A stretch of DNA of 64,000 bases from an uncultured Bacteroidales bacterium (lineage in GTDB: Bacteria > Bacteroidota > Bacteroidia > Bacteroidales > WCHB1-69), in the NCBI GenBank assembly GCA_934699095.1, contig CAKUVI010000004.1, positions 124,001-188,000 of the forward strand, in the 5' to 3' direction. Made by a program: the position numbers and the translations under genes. Shown here piece after piece: positions 8,570-16,742 of the stretch. Each line of letters starts with the position of its first letter. Within the stretch, counting starts at the first letter, position 1. A model generated the notes under the pieces. It saw only the letters and a program-made list of their open reading frames with translations. It was not told the DNA's origin and did not search any database.

Positions 8570-8959
8570 TTAATCTGTTAAATTGTTATCTGTATTATTT
8601 CCTTCGGATTTCTTGTTTTCAACTTCTTGTTTGAGACTGTCAATCTCGTTCATCTGCTGCAACAATTGCTGTTTCAGGGATGTGAATTCCTTTTCTCTGT
8701 AGTTTCTTGTCCATTTATATACAATCATGTAATGCAGAATCAGGGCAAGCAGCCAAACGATGAGCAAGAACAGTATGGCGGTGAGGAAAGTTTCTTCTTC
8801 TTTGTCTTTGAAGAGGAAGAACCAAACGACCCAAAGGAAAGTGTTGGCTATCAAGAATATGGAGAAGTGAATTTTGAAAGATGTCCTCCTTGATGCTATT
8901 TTTCTGAGTTTTTCCTCATCTTCTGGGGTGATACCTGTGTTTTGGATGTTTTCAGTCAT
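8570..8959 (-). CDS. 2TM-domain membrane protein
   Basis: 129 residues with two hydrophobic helices (about 30-50 and 62-82) flanked by a charged N-terminus and a C-terminal coiled-coil-like segment (LKQQLLQQMNEIDSLKQEV). This matches the short 2TM family (PF13239-like) common in Bacteroidota. It starts 5 bases after pyrH and precedes frr by 10 bases, so it is part of that operon. Function unknown. Confidence 0.75.
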   Translation of the reverse strand: MTENIQNTGITPEDEEKLRKIASRRTSFKIHFSIFLIANTFLWVVWFFLFKDKEEETFLTAILFLLIVWLLALILHYMIVYKWTRNYREKEFTSLKQQLLQQMNEIDSLKQEVENKKSEGNNTDNNLTD

Positions 8960-8964
8960 AATTT

Positions 8965-9669
8965 TTAGAATAAAAGTGTACCAATTTTTTCGCCGGAGAG
9001 AACTTTGAGAAGGTTACCTTTGGTGTTAGCATCGTAAACATAGATAGGCATTTTATTGTCTTGGCAAAGTGCGAAGGCTGTCATATCCATGATTTTGAGG
9101 TTTTTCTGGTAGGCTTCAGCGAGAGATATTTCTGTGAATTTAGTAGCTGAGGGGTCTTTTTCAGGGTCTGCTGTATATACTCCGTCAACGCGGGTGCCTT
9201 TGATGAGGAGGTCGGCTTTGATTTCAAGTGCGCGCAGTGCGGCTCCTGTGTCGGTGGTGAAGAACGGGTTGCCTGTTCCGCCGCCGATGAATGTCACGTA
9301 GCCATTGTCAAGGTATTCGATGGCTTTGCGCCACGATGTTTTCTCGCATACACCTTCAATTTCAACGGCAGACAGCACTTTGGCTTTCACGCCCATGCCT
9401 TCCAAAACACCCTGTACGGCCAATGCGTTGATAATTGTTGCCAACATGCCCATCTGGTCGCCCTGCCGACGCTCAAAGCCCGAAGTGGCGCCTTGAACAC
9501 CACGGAAAATGTTGCCGCCACCGATTACCACAGCTACCTGCACACCAGCGTCAACAGCACTCTTTATCTCGTTGGCATAATGCAAGATATGATCGTAACT
9601 TACCCCATACCCGTCATCGCCTGTCAACGATTCCCCACTGAGTTTCAAAAGTATTCTATTGTATTTCAT
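8965..9669 (-). CDS. pyrH: UMP kinase
   Basis: 234 residues from ATG at 9667-9669 (MKYNRILLKLSGESLTG). It phosphorylates UMP to UDP. Amino-acid-kinase motifs are KLSGESL, VIGGGNIFRG, and a DPEKDPSA/TKGNLLKVL C-terminal region. A longer reading starting at 9744 is rejected because the TATTTTTG promoter box lies at 9689-9696, inside that extension. First gene of the pyrH-2TM-frr-gcvH unit. Confidence 0.96.
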   Translation of the reverse strand: MKYNRILLKLSGESLTGDDGYGVSYDHILHYANEIKSAVDAGVQVAVVIGGGNIFRGVQGATSGFERRQGDQMGMLATIINALAVQGVLEGMGVKAKVLSAVEIEGVCEKTSWRKAIEYLDNGYVTFIGGGTGNPFFTTDTGAALRALEIKADLLIKGTRVDGVYTADPEKDPSATKFTEISLAEAYQKNLKIMDMTAFALCQDNKMPIYVYDANTKGNLLKVLSGEKIGTLLF

Positions 9670-9688
9670 ACGCCTAATTATCAAAATG

Positions 9689-9696
9689 CAAAAATA
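9689..9696 (-). promoter_or_regulatory. TATTTTTG -7 box for pyrH operon
   Basis: On the minus strand this reads TATTTTTG, 20 bases upstream of the chosen ATG. It decides the pyrH start. Confidence 0.65.
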
Positions 9697-9730
9697 CAAA
9701 AAAAATTGTTGTTTTTCTGCAAAATCGAAA

Positions 9731-10444
9731 TCAGTCTTTAACACATCTTACGGAGTGTCCGTAACATTTATAGTCCAGATAATTGTAAATTTCGCTTTTG
9801 AAATCATAGATTATGGCGCACCAGGCCTGACTTTTGCTGAAGGATGTTGAGCTCCAGAACAGAGCCTGCATTGTTGAGTATCTGTAACCGTCTTCGGTGT
9901 ATGAACCTGCCGGAACGGCGTCAAAGCCGCCCACGTCGCGTATTGTCACTGTATATGGTTCCCATAGCTGCGAAGATGATTTCATGATTTCACCAGCTCT
10001 ATGATTGCCCCCCAATTCATCGAACAGTTGTTCCCATTCCTTGGAGTTGGGAAGATGCCATCCAGCTGGGCATATGCCTCTATGATACGCATCACCTTTG
10101 GGATTTTTGTGGTGATTGTCGTAAATATCCATGGCTGCCGCCCAATTGTAAAGGATTCCGTATCTTTCAATTATGGGATTGGCATAGTAGGCTGCATAAA
10201 GAGGATGCATGGCTGAAAAAGAGGGGTTGTGCAACCACGTCTTCCCCGTGGGTGAGGTGGTGCACCGCATATTCTCAGCCATCCAGCATTGCGAACCGAT
10301 CTGGACGGTGCGGTATATGTTACCCTCGTGGTCTTTGACTGTTGGCTCGGAATGGCAGAACATATACATCCTGCCCGTCTCAGTCTGACCAGACAAATAA
10401 AGTGTTATTGTAAGAAAAAGAATAACAAAAGGGTTGAATTTCAT
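9731..10444 (-). CDS. Secreted FISUMP-domain protein
   Basis: 237 residues with an N-terminal hydrophobic signal (MKFNPFVILFLTITLYLSGQ). The body is one copy of the Fibrobacter succinogenes major paralogous domain (TIGR02145): KDHEGNIYRTVQIGSQCWMA, then LYNWAAAM, GICPAGWHLPNSKEWEQL, and a C-terminal ALFWSSTSF ... HSVRCVKD. The fold is C-type-lectin/FGE-like. Such proteins are surface or periplasmic in Bacteroidota; ligand unknown. It lies between mreB and pyrH on the minus strand and stops 35 bases upstream of the pyrH -7 box. Confidence 0.85.
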   Translation of the reverse strand: MKFNPFVILFLTITLYLSGQTETGRMYMFCHSEPTVKDHEGNIYRTVQIGSQCWMAENMRCTTSPTGKTWLHNPSFSAMHPLYAAYYANPIIERYGILYNWAAAMDIYDNHHKNPKGDAYHRGICPAGWHLPNSKEWEQLFDELGGNHRAGEIMKSSSQLWEPYTVTIRDVGGFDAVPAGSYTEDGYRYSTMQALFWSSTSFSKSQAWCAIIYDFKSEIYNYLDYKCYGHSVRCVKD

Positions 10445-10462
10445 AATAATGATCGTTGAGGA

Positions 10463-11488
10463 TCAATATTTTGTAAGAGATTCAAATTTGTCTAAGTTTT
10501 TAAGAGCGATAGCTGTTCCGCGGGCGACTGCGCGCAGAGGGTCTTCCACAACGTGCACAGGGAGCTGTGTTATCTTGCTGATTCGCTTGTCGAGACCGCG
10601 TAGCAGAGAGCCGCCACCTGCAAGGTAGATGCCGGTTTTGTAGATATCTGCCGACAGCTCCGCGGGAGTGATGTTCAAAGCCTGCATTACGGTGTCCTCA
10701 ATAGCATTTATGGAATTATTGAGGGCGGTGGCTATTTCCTGATAGTTAACCTGGATACAACGTGGGATACCATGCACAAGGTCCCTGCCCGACACTTCGT
10801 AGTCCGTTGGAGGGTTCTCAAGATGTGAGATAGCGGCGCCAACGTTAATCTTGATCTGTTCAGCGGTGGGCAGACCAATATCCAGGTTGTGTTCACGACG
10901 CATGAAGTCTTTGATGTCGTTGTTAAGACGGTCCCCGGCTGTCTGCACTGATTTTTTTGCAGCTATGTTGCCGAGGGCGATGACTGCGACTTCGCTTGTA
11001 CCGCCGCCTATGTCGATGATCATGTTTCCGTTTGCATCCAGGACATCGATACCGCTTCCGATGGCTGCAGCCATCGGTTCGTAAATAAGGCGCACTTCCT
11101 TGGCACCAGCCTGTTCAGCTGATTCGCGCACGGCGCGTTCCTCCACCTCCGTGATACCTGAAGGTATGCAGATGACCATCTTCATGGCCGGAGAGAAAAG
11201 GCTCCTGCCCATGTTGGCCATCTTTATGAACTCACGAAGCATCAGCTCCGCTGCCTGGAAATCGGCGATAACACCGTTTTTCAATGGTCTCACAGTTACA
11301 ACATCACCTGATGTCTTACCTTCCATCATCAACGCCTTCTTGCCAACAGCAACAACACTCTTTGTCCTGAAGTTCATCGCGATAATAGATGGTTCGTCAA
11401 CAACAACCTTATTTTCGTGTAGAATAACGGTATTCGCTGTACCTAAATCTATTGCTATTTCCTTGGTAAACAATGAAAACAATCCCAT
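10463..11488 (-). CDS. mreB: Rod-shape determining protein MreB
   Basis: 341 residues. Actin-family motifs are IAIDLGTANT (phosphate 1), MIIDIGGGTSEVAVI (phosphate 2) and LAGGGSLLRGLD (adenosine). MreB polymers guide lateral cell-wall synthesis at the inner membrane. The organism is therefore probably rod-shaped or a short rod. mreC, mreD and the PBP2/rodA genes that often follow are not downstream here; a FISUMP gene is. Confidence 0.97.
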   Translation of the reverse strand: MGLFSLFTKEIAIDLGTANTVILHENKVVVDEPSIIAMNFRTKSVVAVGKKALMMEGKTSGDVVTVRPLKNGVIADFQAAELMLREFIKMANMGRSLFSPAMKMVICIPSGITEVEERAVRESAEQAGAKEVRLIYEPMAAAIGSGIDVLDANGNMIIDIGGGTSEVAVIALGNIAAKKSVQTAGDRLNNDIKDFMRREHNLDIGLPTAEQIKINVGAAISHLENPPTDYEVSGRDLVHGIPRCIQVNYQEIATALNNSINAIEDTVMQALNITPAELSADIYKTGIYLAGGGSLLRGLDKRISKITQLPVHVVEDPLRAVARGTAIALKNLDKFESLTKY

Positions 11489-11513
11489 ATTATATATATC
11501 CTTTTAAACTCTG

Positions 11514-11521
11514 CAAAAATA
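11514..11521 (-). promoter_or_regulatory. TATTTTTG -7 box for mreB
   Basis: On the minus strand this reads TATTTTTG, 26 bases upstream of the mreB ATG. Confidence 0.6.
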
Positions 11522-11572
11522 TAATTTTTTTCCCCTTTTTACGATTAAGTTTTCTAAATGTTACAAATTTGA

Positions 11573-12139
11573 TTAAAAATCATAGCTGTTGATTTCGCCG
11601 TGCGGATGAATGATCGTGTATTTGGTGAATCTTTCATCGGCGTTGAAACCGTCGCCATAGTTGACAGATCCGTCGCTTTTAATCTGTTTTACAGTTTTTG
11701 TGGAGTAGATTGTGTGCGCTCTTTGGTCCCAGATCACCTCATCGGTGATCACAGAGTCGCCCGACATTATGTCGTAAATCACGACATTGTTGATGGCTCT
11801 GTAGAGGTTGTTGTTAACTTGGCAGGCGTAGTTTGCGGTGATGACAGCCTGCTCTCTTCCATAATCGTTGAAAGAGGTTACCATAACCCCTTTTGGGAAG
11901 TCGGCAAAGGTGGAATCTTCACCATAGTAGTGATTCATCATTGGCGTTTTTAGGATGAAGTTCGTGCGCCCGGAATCACTGACTGTAATGGTCATGTTTT
12001 CTGCAGATTCATCAGGGAATCTGCCTTCATATTCAAAAAGTTTTGCGTTGCCTTTGTTGCCTCCACATGCTACAAAAAGCATCATAATGCCAACCGGCAT
12101 TATGATGCTTTTGTAAATGTATTTTATGATTTCAGTCAT
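11573..12139 (-). CDS. lptC: LPS export protein LptC, lipoprotein form
   Basis: 188 residues. A short N-terminal hydrophobic segment ends in a lipobox-like LFVACGG with Cys25, so it is probably lipid-anchored rather than having the single TM helix of E. coli LptC. The rest is an LptC/OstA-like beta-jellyroll pattern (LFEYEGRFPD, DYGREQAVITA, GDSVITDEVIWDQRAHTIYS). LptC links the LptB2FG extractor to LptA in LPS transport. It follows the TPR gene by 6 bases and ends the pdxA-coaX-OMP-TPR-lptC run. The first 70 bases contain a very strong hairpin. Confidence 0.85.
   Translation of the reverse strand: MTEIIKYIYKSIIMPVGIMMLFVACGGNKGNAKLFEYEGRFPDESAENMTITVSDSGRTNFILKTPMMNHYYGEDSTFADFPKGVMVTSFNDYGREQAVITANYACQVNNNLYRAINNVVIYDIMSGDSVITDEVIWDQRAHTIYSTKTVKQIKSDGSVNYGDGFNADERFTKYTIIHPHGEINSYDF
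12071..12115 (-). promoter_or_regulatory. Long hairpin inside the 5' end of lptC
   Basis: Arms 12071-12091 and 12096-12115 pair over 20 bp with a single bulged A and a 4-base loop. In the lptC mRNA it starts about 24 bases after the start codon and its 3' arm ends in GCTTTTTG. It encodes the signal-peptide region. It could act as an attenuator or RNase III site. Confidence 0.6.
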
Positions 12140-12145
12140 TGAGAA

Positions 12146-13597
12146 TTATCTCACAGTAGTATTTTCTTGAATCCAGCAGCCTACGTGATAGGAAGCACCG
12201 CTTGTGAGACCGCGTTTGAAGAGTTCGTCCTTGCTTGGGAATCTCAGTTTTGCGCGTTTGTTGTTTGCTTCGTTAGCACAACTTGGATCTACAGAGGCTG
12301 CTTTTGCGTATTTGTCGGCGGCTGCCCAGTTGTAGGCGCCAGGAACTTGTTCGTCACCACATCTGCCGCCTGAGCTTGCATAGAGGTCTCCAATCAGGAT
12401 GTAGGCCTTGCCCATGTTTGGTTTTGACTTGAGGGCTTCGTAAGCGGCTGAACGCGCTTCTGAGAATGAGCCTTTCATACGGTATGCGAGTGCGAGCATG
12501 TAGTTTGCATCGGCTTTCTGTTCGTGAGTCTCGCTCAGATTAACAGATTCTTTGAAGTATTCAACAGTCTTTGTGAAATCTTCGTTGTTCTGTGATTTGA
12601 TGTAGTTTTGGAATGTGAGGTTACCCATGATGAAGGCTGAGTTTCTGCTCGGGCTTGCTTTGTGAAGGATGGCCAGGGCTTCTTGGAACAACGGACTGCT
12701 TGTGCAACCGCCCTTGTACATTGTGTTCACCATCTTGCTGACAGATGAAAGGTTACCTTTGATTTCGTCAAACTTCTTCGCATAGAGAGCTTCCATAACT
12801 TCGCATGATGCATAAGGAGTTACATCTTTTTCGATTTTAGACAAAGTCTTGCGGTAGTTGGTGATGAGTTTTGACTGACGGAGAGAGTCAGCTGTGAGGC
12901 GTTTTGCCTGTTTGTCGTAAGCCATGCGGTCGATTTGACCATTGTTGAGCTGTGCCATGAGTGTGTCGAGTTCGTCAACATCTTTTTCGTAAGCTTTGGT
13001 GGCGTTCAATATGGAGAGGTCGATATAGTCGGTGGCGCGCTCGTAGGCCTCAATTACGATGGATGTGTCTTTCTTGGCTTTAGTGAGATTTTCGGCCAGT
13101 TGGAAGTATGTGTCCCAAATTGCAGGTTGGGTGTTCTCTTTTTCCATTTCAACAGATTGGATGAACCAGTCGAAAGCCTGTTCGTATTGGCTCTTTCTGT
13201 ATCTCATTGTGTTGTAAGCCTTCAAGCCCAAACCAGAACCTGGAGTGAACTTTTCAGGGAAGAAGTTGTTGCGGTTGTCGAAAGTGTAGAAGAGAGAGTC
13301 GATAAGCAGTTCACGGCGAACAGAGTCCTTCTCTTCCTTGATGAGGTTTTGGAAGAGGGTTTGTGCATTTGTGTAGATGCCATCCCATGAGCATGGTGAA
13401 TGTTGGATGATGTATTGCCAAGCTTCATAGGCGTCACCATAGCTTTTTGCGTTGTAAAATGTTCTGAAATTAGTAATTTGCTCCAAGCATTTCAGAGAGT
13501 CGGCTTCATTTGCACCATATTTGAAAGAGCATGGTTTCTGTGCAAATGCAAAACTACTCATGAAAATCACTGTTACGATAGCAATAATCTTTTTCAT
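12146..13597 (-). CDS. Secreted tetratricopeptide-repeat protein
   Basis: 483 residues with a signal peptide (MKKIIAIVTVIFMSSFAFAQ). The mature protein is helical with TPR-like units; the clearest is KADANYMLALAYRMKGSFSEA near residue 360, followed by GKAYILIGDLYA. The C-terminal part has conserved-looking Trp and Cys (GCWIQENTTVR). It sits between an outer-membrane protein gene and lptC, a neighbourhood I know from other Bacteroidales, which suggests an envelope assembly or structural role. Exact function unknown. Confidence 0.8.
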   Translation of the reverse strand: MKKIIAIVTVIFMSSFAFAQKPCSFKYGANEADSLKCLEQITNFRTFYNAKSYGDAYEAWQYIIQHSPCSWDGIYTNAQTLFQNLIKEEKDSVRRELLIDSLFYTFDNRNNFFPEKFTPGSGLGLKAYNTMRYRKSQYEQAFDWFIQSVEMEKENTQPAIWDTYFQLAENLTKAKKDTSIVIEAYERATDYIDLSILNATKAYEKDVDELDTLMAQLNNGQIDRMAYDKQAKRLTADSLRQSKLITNYRKTLSKIEKDVTPYASCEVMEALYAKKFDEIKGNLSSVSKMVNTMYKGGCTSSPLFQEALAILHKASPSRNSAFIMGNLTFQNYIKSQNNEDFTKTVEYFKESVNLSETHEQKADANYMLALAYRMKGSFSEARSAAYEALKSKPNMGKAYILIGDLYASSGGRCGDEQVPGAYNWAAADKYAKAASVDPSCANEANNKRAKLRFPSKDELFKRGLTSGASYHVGCWIQENTTVR

Positions 13598-13624
13598 TTT
13601 TTCGTTTTTTTATAGGGTTTATTA

Positions 13625-14905
13625 TTAATCTAATTTAACTCTTTGATACCAGCGTTCTTGTAGGATAAAGCAGAGCGAGAATCTGAAGTAGTTTTGTCGG
13701 ATGAGGTCGTTTGCCAAAGTTCCTGTTTTTCCGTATTCGAACATCAAGTTGATTGATGAGTGAGTGTTGAATGTAGTTAGTGGAATTCCTACGCCCAAAC
13801 AGACTCCGAATTCCGAGATAGGTTTATTCCGTAATAAAAGTTCTCCGGTTGAATATTTTCCGCCGGCTCTGAAGGCCATCTTTTTGAAAAACTTATTGGA
13901 CAGGGGATTAGGTATGTATTGGAATCCCAATGATGCCGATATGGAGTTTTTCATCGAGTCGGCTGGTTTCATGAATTTGAATTTTGCCCAGTTCTGCCAA
14001 GTTACGTCGGCGGCAAAAGTCATCTTGTCTTTGAATGTGTAGCTGATGCCGCCGCCCACCGATTGCGGAATCGTCAGTCTGCCAGTAAGGTCGTCCTTGT
14101 GAAGAATAGTGTCGTAGGTCGTGGTTGTGACGAAGCTGCCGCTGTAGGCGTTGATGAGCAGTTGTTCTTTTGCCCAGATGTAAGCGGTATTGCTATATAC
14201 GGCCCCAAGTCCAATCTTATGGTTTTCGCCAGCGTTGAACACATATTGGATGCCGCCGGTGAGGTGTAAGCCTTTTATTCTGTAAACATCATTGATGAAT
14301 GTGTTCAGAAGGTTGTTGCCGTCGAATTCGGTGTTGCTGTTTGCAAAGATAGAACCGAACATATAGGATGCGTTGAGTCCGATGGAGAGACCTTTGCAGA
14401 TTTTGAATGCGTTGCCCCAATAGAGTTGGTTGAGACCGCCTTTGCCGGAATAGGTGTAGTCAACAGCGCCTATGTTTTCTACTGTTTGTGAGGTTTCTAT
14501 TGAGTAGCCCACTTTGCTGAACGGTGAGATTCCGAGACTTGTGCGCCAGTGGCGTGTCAATGGCAGGCCGATTGCTATGTATCCGGGTTGTGCGTATGTA
14601 TTGCGTTGAGATAGGTTGTTCTGCGATAGTCTGGTTGCGTAGATGGAGGCGGCCGCATCGGCGATGAATGAGAGCGAGTCGAAGGCCGCATAAGACGCAG
14701 GATTTCTGAAGTTGATGTAATAAGGGTTCTGCATCGCGTAAGACGTGCCGCCCATGGCGTCAAGCACGCCGCAAGAAGAGCGGTTCACCACACCGATCCC
14801 GAAAAAAGAATAGGGGGATGATATCTCGTTCTGCGCTTTAGCAGTGAAAAAGCACAGAAGGCAGAGCAAAACCGCCAGACTTGTATGTTTATTTCTATGA
14901 AGCAT
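13625..14905 (-). CDS. Outer-membrane beta-barrel protein
   Basis: 426 residues from ATG 14903-14905 (MLHRNKHTSLAVLLCLLCFF, signal peptide ending near AKAQ). The mature part starts EISSPYSFFGIGVV and has alternating hydrophobic strands rich in Gly, Tyr and Asn, with NPASYA and YGKTG motifs seen in FadL/OMPP1-like and PorV-like barrels of Bacteroidota. A longer reading from 14956 would extend deep into coaX without a signal peptide and is rejected; the preferred start overlaps the coaX end by 11 bases. Function unknown. Confidence 0.8.
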   Translation of the reverse strand: MLHRNKHTSLAVLLCLLCFFTAKAQNEISSPYSFFGIGVVNRSSCGVLDAMGGTSYAMQNPYYINFRNPASYAAFDSLSFIADAAASIYATRLSQNNLSQRNTYAQPGYIAIGLPLTRHWRTSLGISPFSKVGYSIETSQTVENIGAVDYTYSGKGGLNQLYWGNAFKICKGLSIGLNASYMFGSIFANSNTEFDGNNLLNTFINDVYRIKGLHLTGGIQYVFNAGENHKIGLGAVYSNTAYIWAKEQLLINAYSGSFVTTTTYDTILHKDDLTGRLTIPQSVGGGISYTFKDKMTFAADVTWQNWAKFKFMKPADSMKNSISASLGFQYIPNPLSNKFFKKMAFRAGGKYSTGELLLRNKPISEFGVCLGVGIPLTTFNTHSSINLMFEYGKTGTLANDLIRQNYFRFSLCFILQERWYQRVKLD

Positions 14906-15620
14906 TAAGCTGTAGTATTTTATGTAAACCTGCCAAAATAGGATTTTGGGCGGCAAAGATACTCTTTTTTAAGTAATTTTGCAATAGTTCAGCATCACCT
15001 CCCGATAAAATTACTTTCAGGTCGGGAAATTTGCGGCTATATTCTTCAATAATTCCGTCAATTTCAAGGGCGATGCCATTGATAACGCCCGACAAAATTG
15101 AGTTTTCAGTTGTGTCGCCGGTCAGAAAATCTATCTTTTTTGGTTCAACCAGGGGGAGCCGGGCTGTGAAGTGTTGCAGAGCGCCAAAGCGCATTCTGAG
15201 TCCTGGGGCGATGCTGCCGCCGAGATATTCACCGCTGATGTTCACGAAGTCGGTCACAAGGCAGGTCCCGGCCATAATGGAGAGCACGTTGCAATCGGGG
15301 AAAATGGTGCGGGCACCCGCAGCGTCGGCGATTCTGTCGGTGCCGAGGGTCTCTGGTGACGAATACTTCAGCACTATCGGCAGTTTGCTTTCGTGAGAGA
15401 GCACAACTGAGGATGTATGCAGCCTAAGCCAGTTGTCGAGTTCCTTGTTTTCAAATGAAACTGAGGAGACAATCGACCGTTTTATGCTGAATCTTTCGCA
15501 GATGTCTTCCAAAAAAGGGATGGTGAGATCTCGATTCTTGCATAAGAAAACCATTTTGCCGTCATGGGAGAAAACGGCAGTTTTCCGGAAAGAATTTCCT
15601 ATGTCAATGACTAAATCCAT
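14895..15620 (-). CDS. coaX: Type III pantothenate kinase, atypical phosphate-2 motif
   Basis: 241 residues. It would phosphorylate pantothenate as the first CoA step. ASKHA-fold motifs seen are DIGNS (Asp6), GTDR (Asp95, the usual catalytic Asp), and a C-terminal ILSGGDAELL. The phosphate-2 motif, usually D-x-G-T, reads IMAGTCLVTD, with Met116 in place of Asp; Asp124 is kept. The rest of the protein looks intact. It starts 13 bases after pdxA and overlaps the OMP gene. Identification of the family is firm; activity of this copy is worth testing. Confidence 0.88.
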   Translation of the reverse strand: MDLVIDIGNSFRKTAVFSHDGKMVFLCKNRDLTIPFLEDICERFSIKRSIVSSVSFENKELDNWLRLHTSSVVLSHESKLPIVLKYSSPETLGTDRIADAAGARTIFPDCNVLSIMAGTCLVTDFVNISGEYLGGSIAPGLRMRFGALQHFTARLPLVEPKKIDFLTGDTTENSILSGVINGIALEIDGIIEEYSRKFPDLKVILSGGDAELLQNYLKKSIFAAQNPILAGLHKILQLNAS

Positions 15621-15633
15621 CGATGGTTTGAAG

Positions 15634-16647
15634 TTATTGGTTTCTTCTGCGGTTGCGGAGGATGTCGATAGCCAAGTAGATGGCGTTTCTCATAGAGGCG
15701 GCGTCGGCCATGTTTTTGCCGGCGATGTCGTAAGCGGTGCCATGGGCTGGGGAAGTGCGCACTATCGGCAAACCTGCGGTGAAGTTGACGCCATTATTGC
15801 AAAGCAGTTTGAATGGGATCATACCTTGGTCGTGGTACATTGCCAGCACAGCATCAAATTTGGTATAGTTTCCTGAGCCGAAAAGGCCGTCGGCGGAGAA
15901 CGGACCGAAAGCGTTGATGCCCTCTTCGAATGCTTGAGCCACGGCGGGCTTTATGATCTCGGCGTCTTCATTCCCGAGCAACCCGCTGTCGCCGGCGTGC
16001 GGATTCAGCGACAACACTGCTATTGTCGGATTCGACAGTGCGAAATCCTGTTTCAGCGATTTGTCGAGAATCTTAATCTTCTGCAGTATCTTTTCTGTCG
16101 ATATATTCTGGGCCACATTCTTGATGGGCAGATGGTTGGTCACAAAACCTATTCTCATCTGTTCAGCCACCATAAGCATCATGGCCGGAAATTCCTTGCC
16201 ACCGAAGTAGTGCTCAAAGAACTCGGTGTGCCCGGGGAATTTGAATTTGTCGGATTGGATGTTGTTTTTGTTGATTGGAGCAGTGACCACGGCGTCGATG
16301 AGTTTGTTTTTCAGATCGCGGCCGGCTGCATAAAGGGCGCGTTCCGACATCTGGCCGGCGGTTTTTGTGGAGCTGCCGAGCTCAAGTTTTATCTCCTCTT
16401 CGTAAAGGTTGATCAGATTTGGGCGTTTGTTTGAAATCTGCTCTATATTTTTGGTGAATTGGAATGAAAAATCGGGGATATCCAAGAATTTCTTGTGGTA
16501 GGAAGCAACTTTTGCCAAACCATACACCACAGGAGTGCAAATATCCATGATCCTGTTGTCGCACAAGGATTTCATGATCACCTCATATCCGATTCCGTTG
16601 ATGTCGCCTTGTGTGATTCCAATTATAAAATTCTTATTTTCAGACAT
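15634..16647 (-). CDS. pdxA: 4-hydroxythreonine-4-phosphate dehydrogenase
   Basis: 337 residues. It oxidises 4-phosphohydroxy-L-threonine in the DXP-independent step that feeds PdxJ for pyridoxal 5'-phosphate synthesis. Metal and substrate motifs are GITQGDINGIGYEV, TAPINKNN, FPGHTEFFEH, LNPHAGDSGLLG and MYHDQGMIPFK. First gene of the minus-strand run leading to lptC. Length is normal. Confidence 0.96.
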   Translation of the reverse strand: MSENKNFIIGITQGDINGIGYEVIMKSLCDNRIMDICTPVVYGLAKVASYHKKFLDIPDFSFQFTKNIEQISNKRPNLINLYEEEIKLELGSSTKTAGQMSERALYAAGRDLKNKLIDAVVTAPINKNNIQSDKFKFPGHTEFFEHYFGGKEFPAMMLMVAEQMRIGFVTNHLPIKNVAQNISTEKILQKIKILDKSLKQDFALSNPTIAVLSLNPHAGDSGLLGNEDAEIIKPAVAQAFEEGINAFGPFSADGLFGSGNYTKFDAVLAMYHDQGMIPFKLLCNNGVNFTAGLPIVRTSPAHGTAYDIAGKNMADAASMRNAIYLAIDILRNRRRNQ

Positions 16648-16742
16648 TTGAATTTACGTTTATTTATAACTAACAGTTGGTTTTCAAAAAAGAAAAACAG
16701 AGTGCGAAGATAATAAAAAAAGGGTTATGGGTTGATTGTTTT

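Noticed and set aside
9670..9744. Longer pyrH start
   Set aside because: The -7 box at 9689-9696 lies inside it, and UMP kinases begin at MKYNRILLKLSGE-like sequence.
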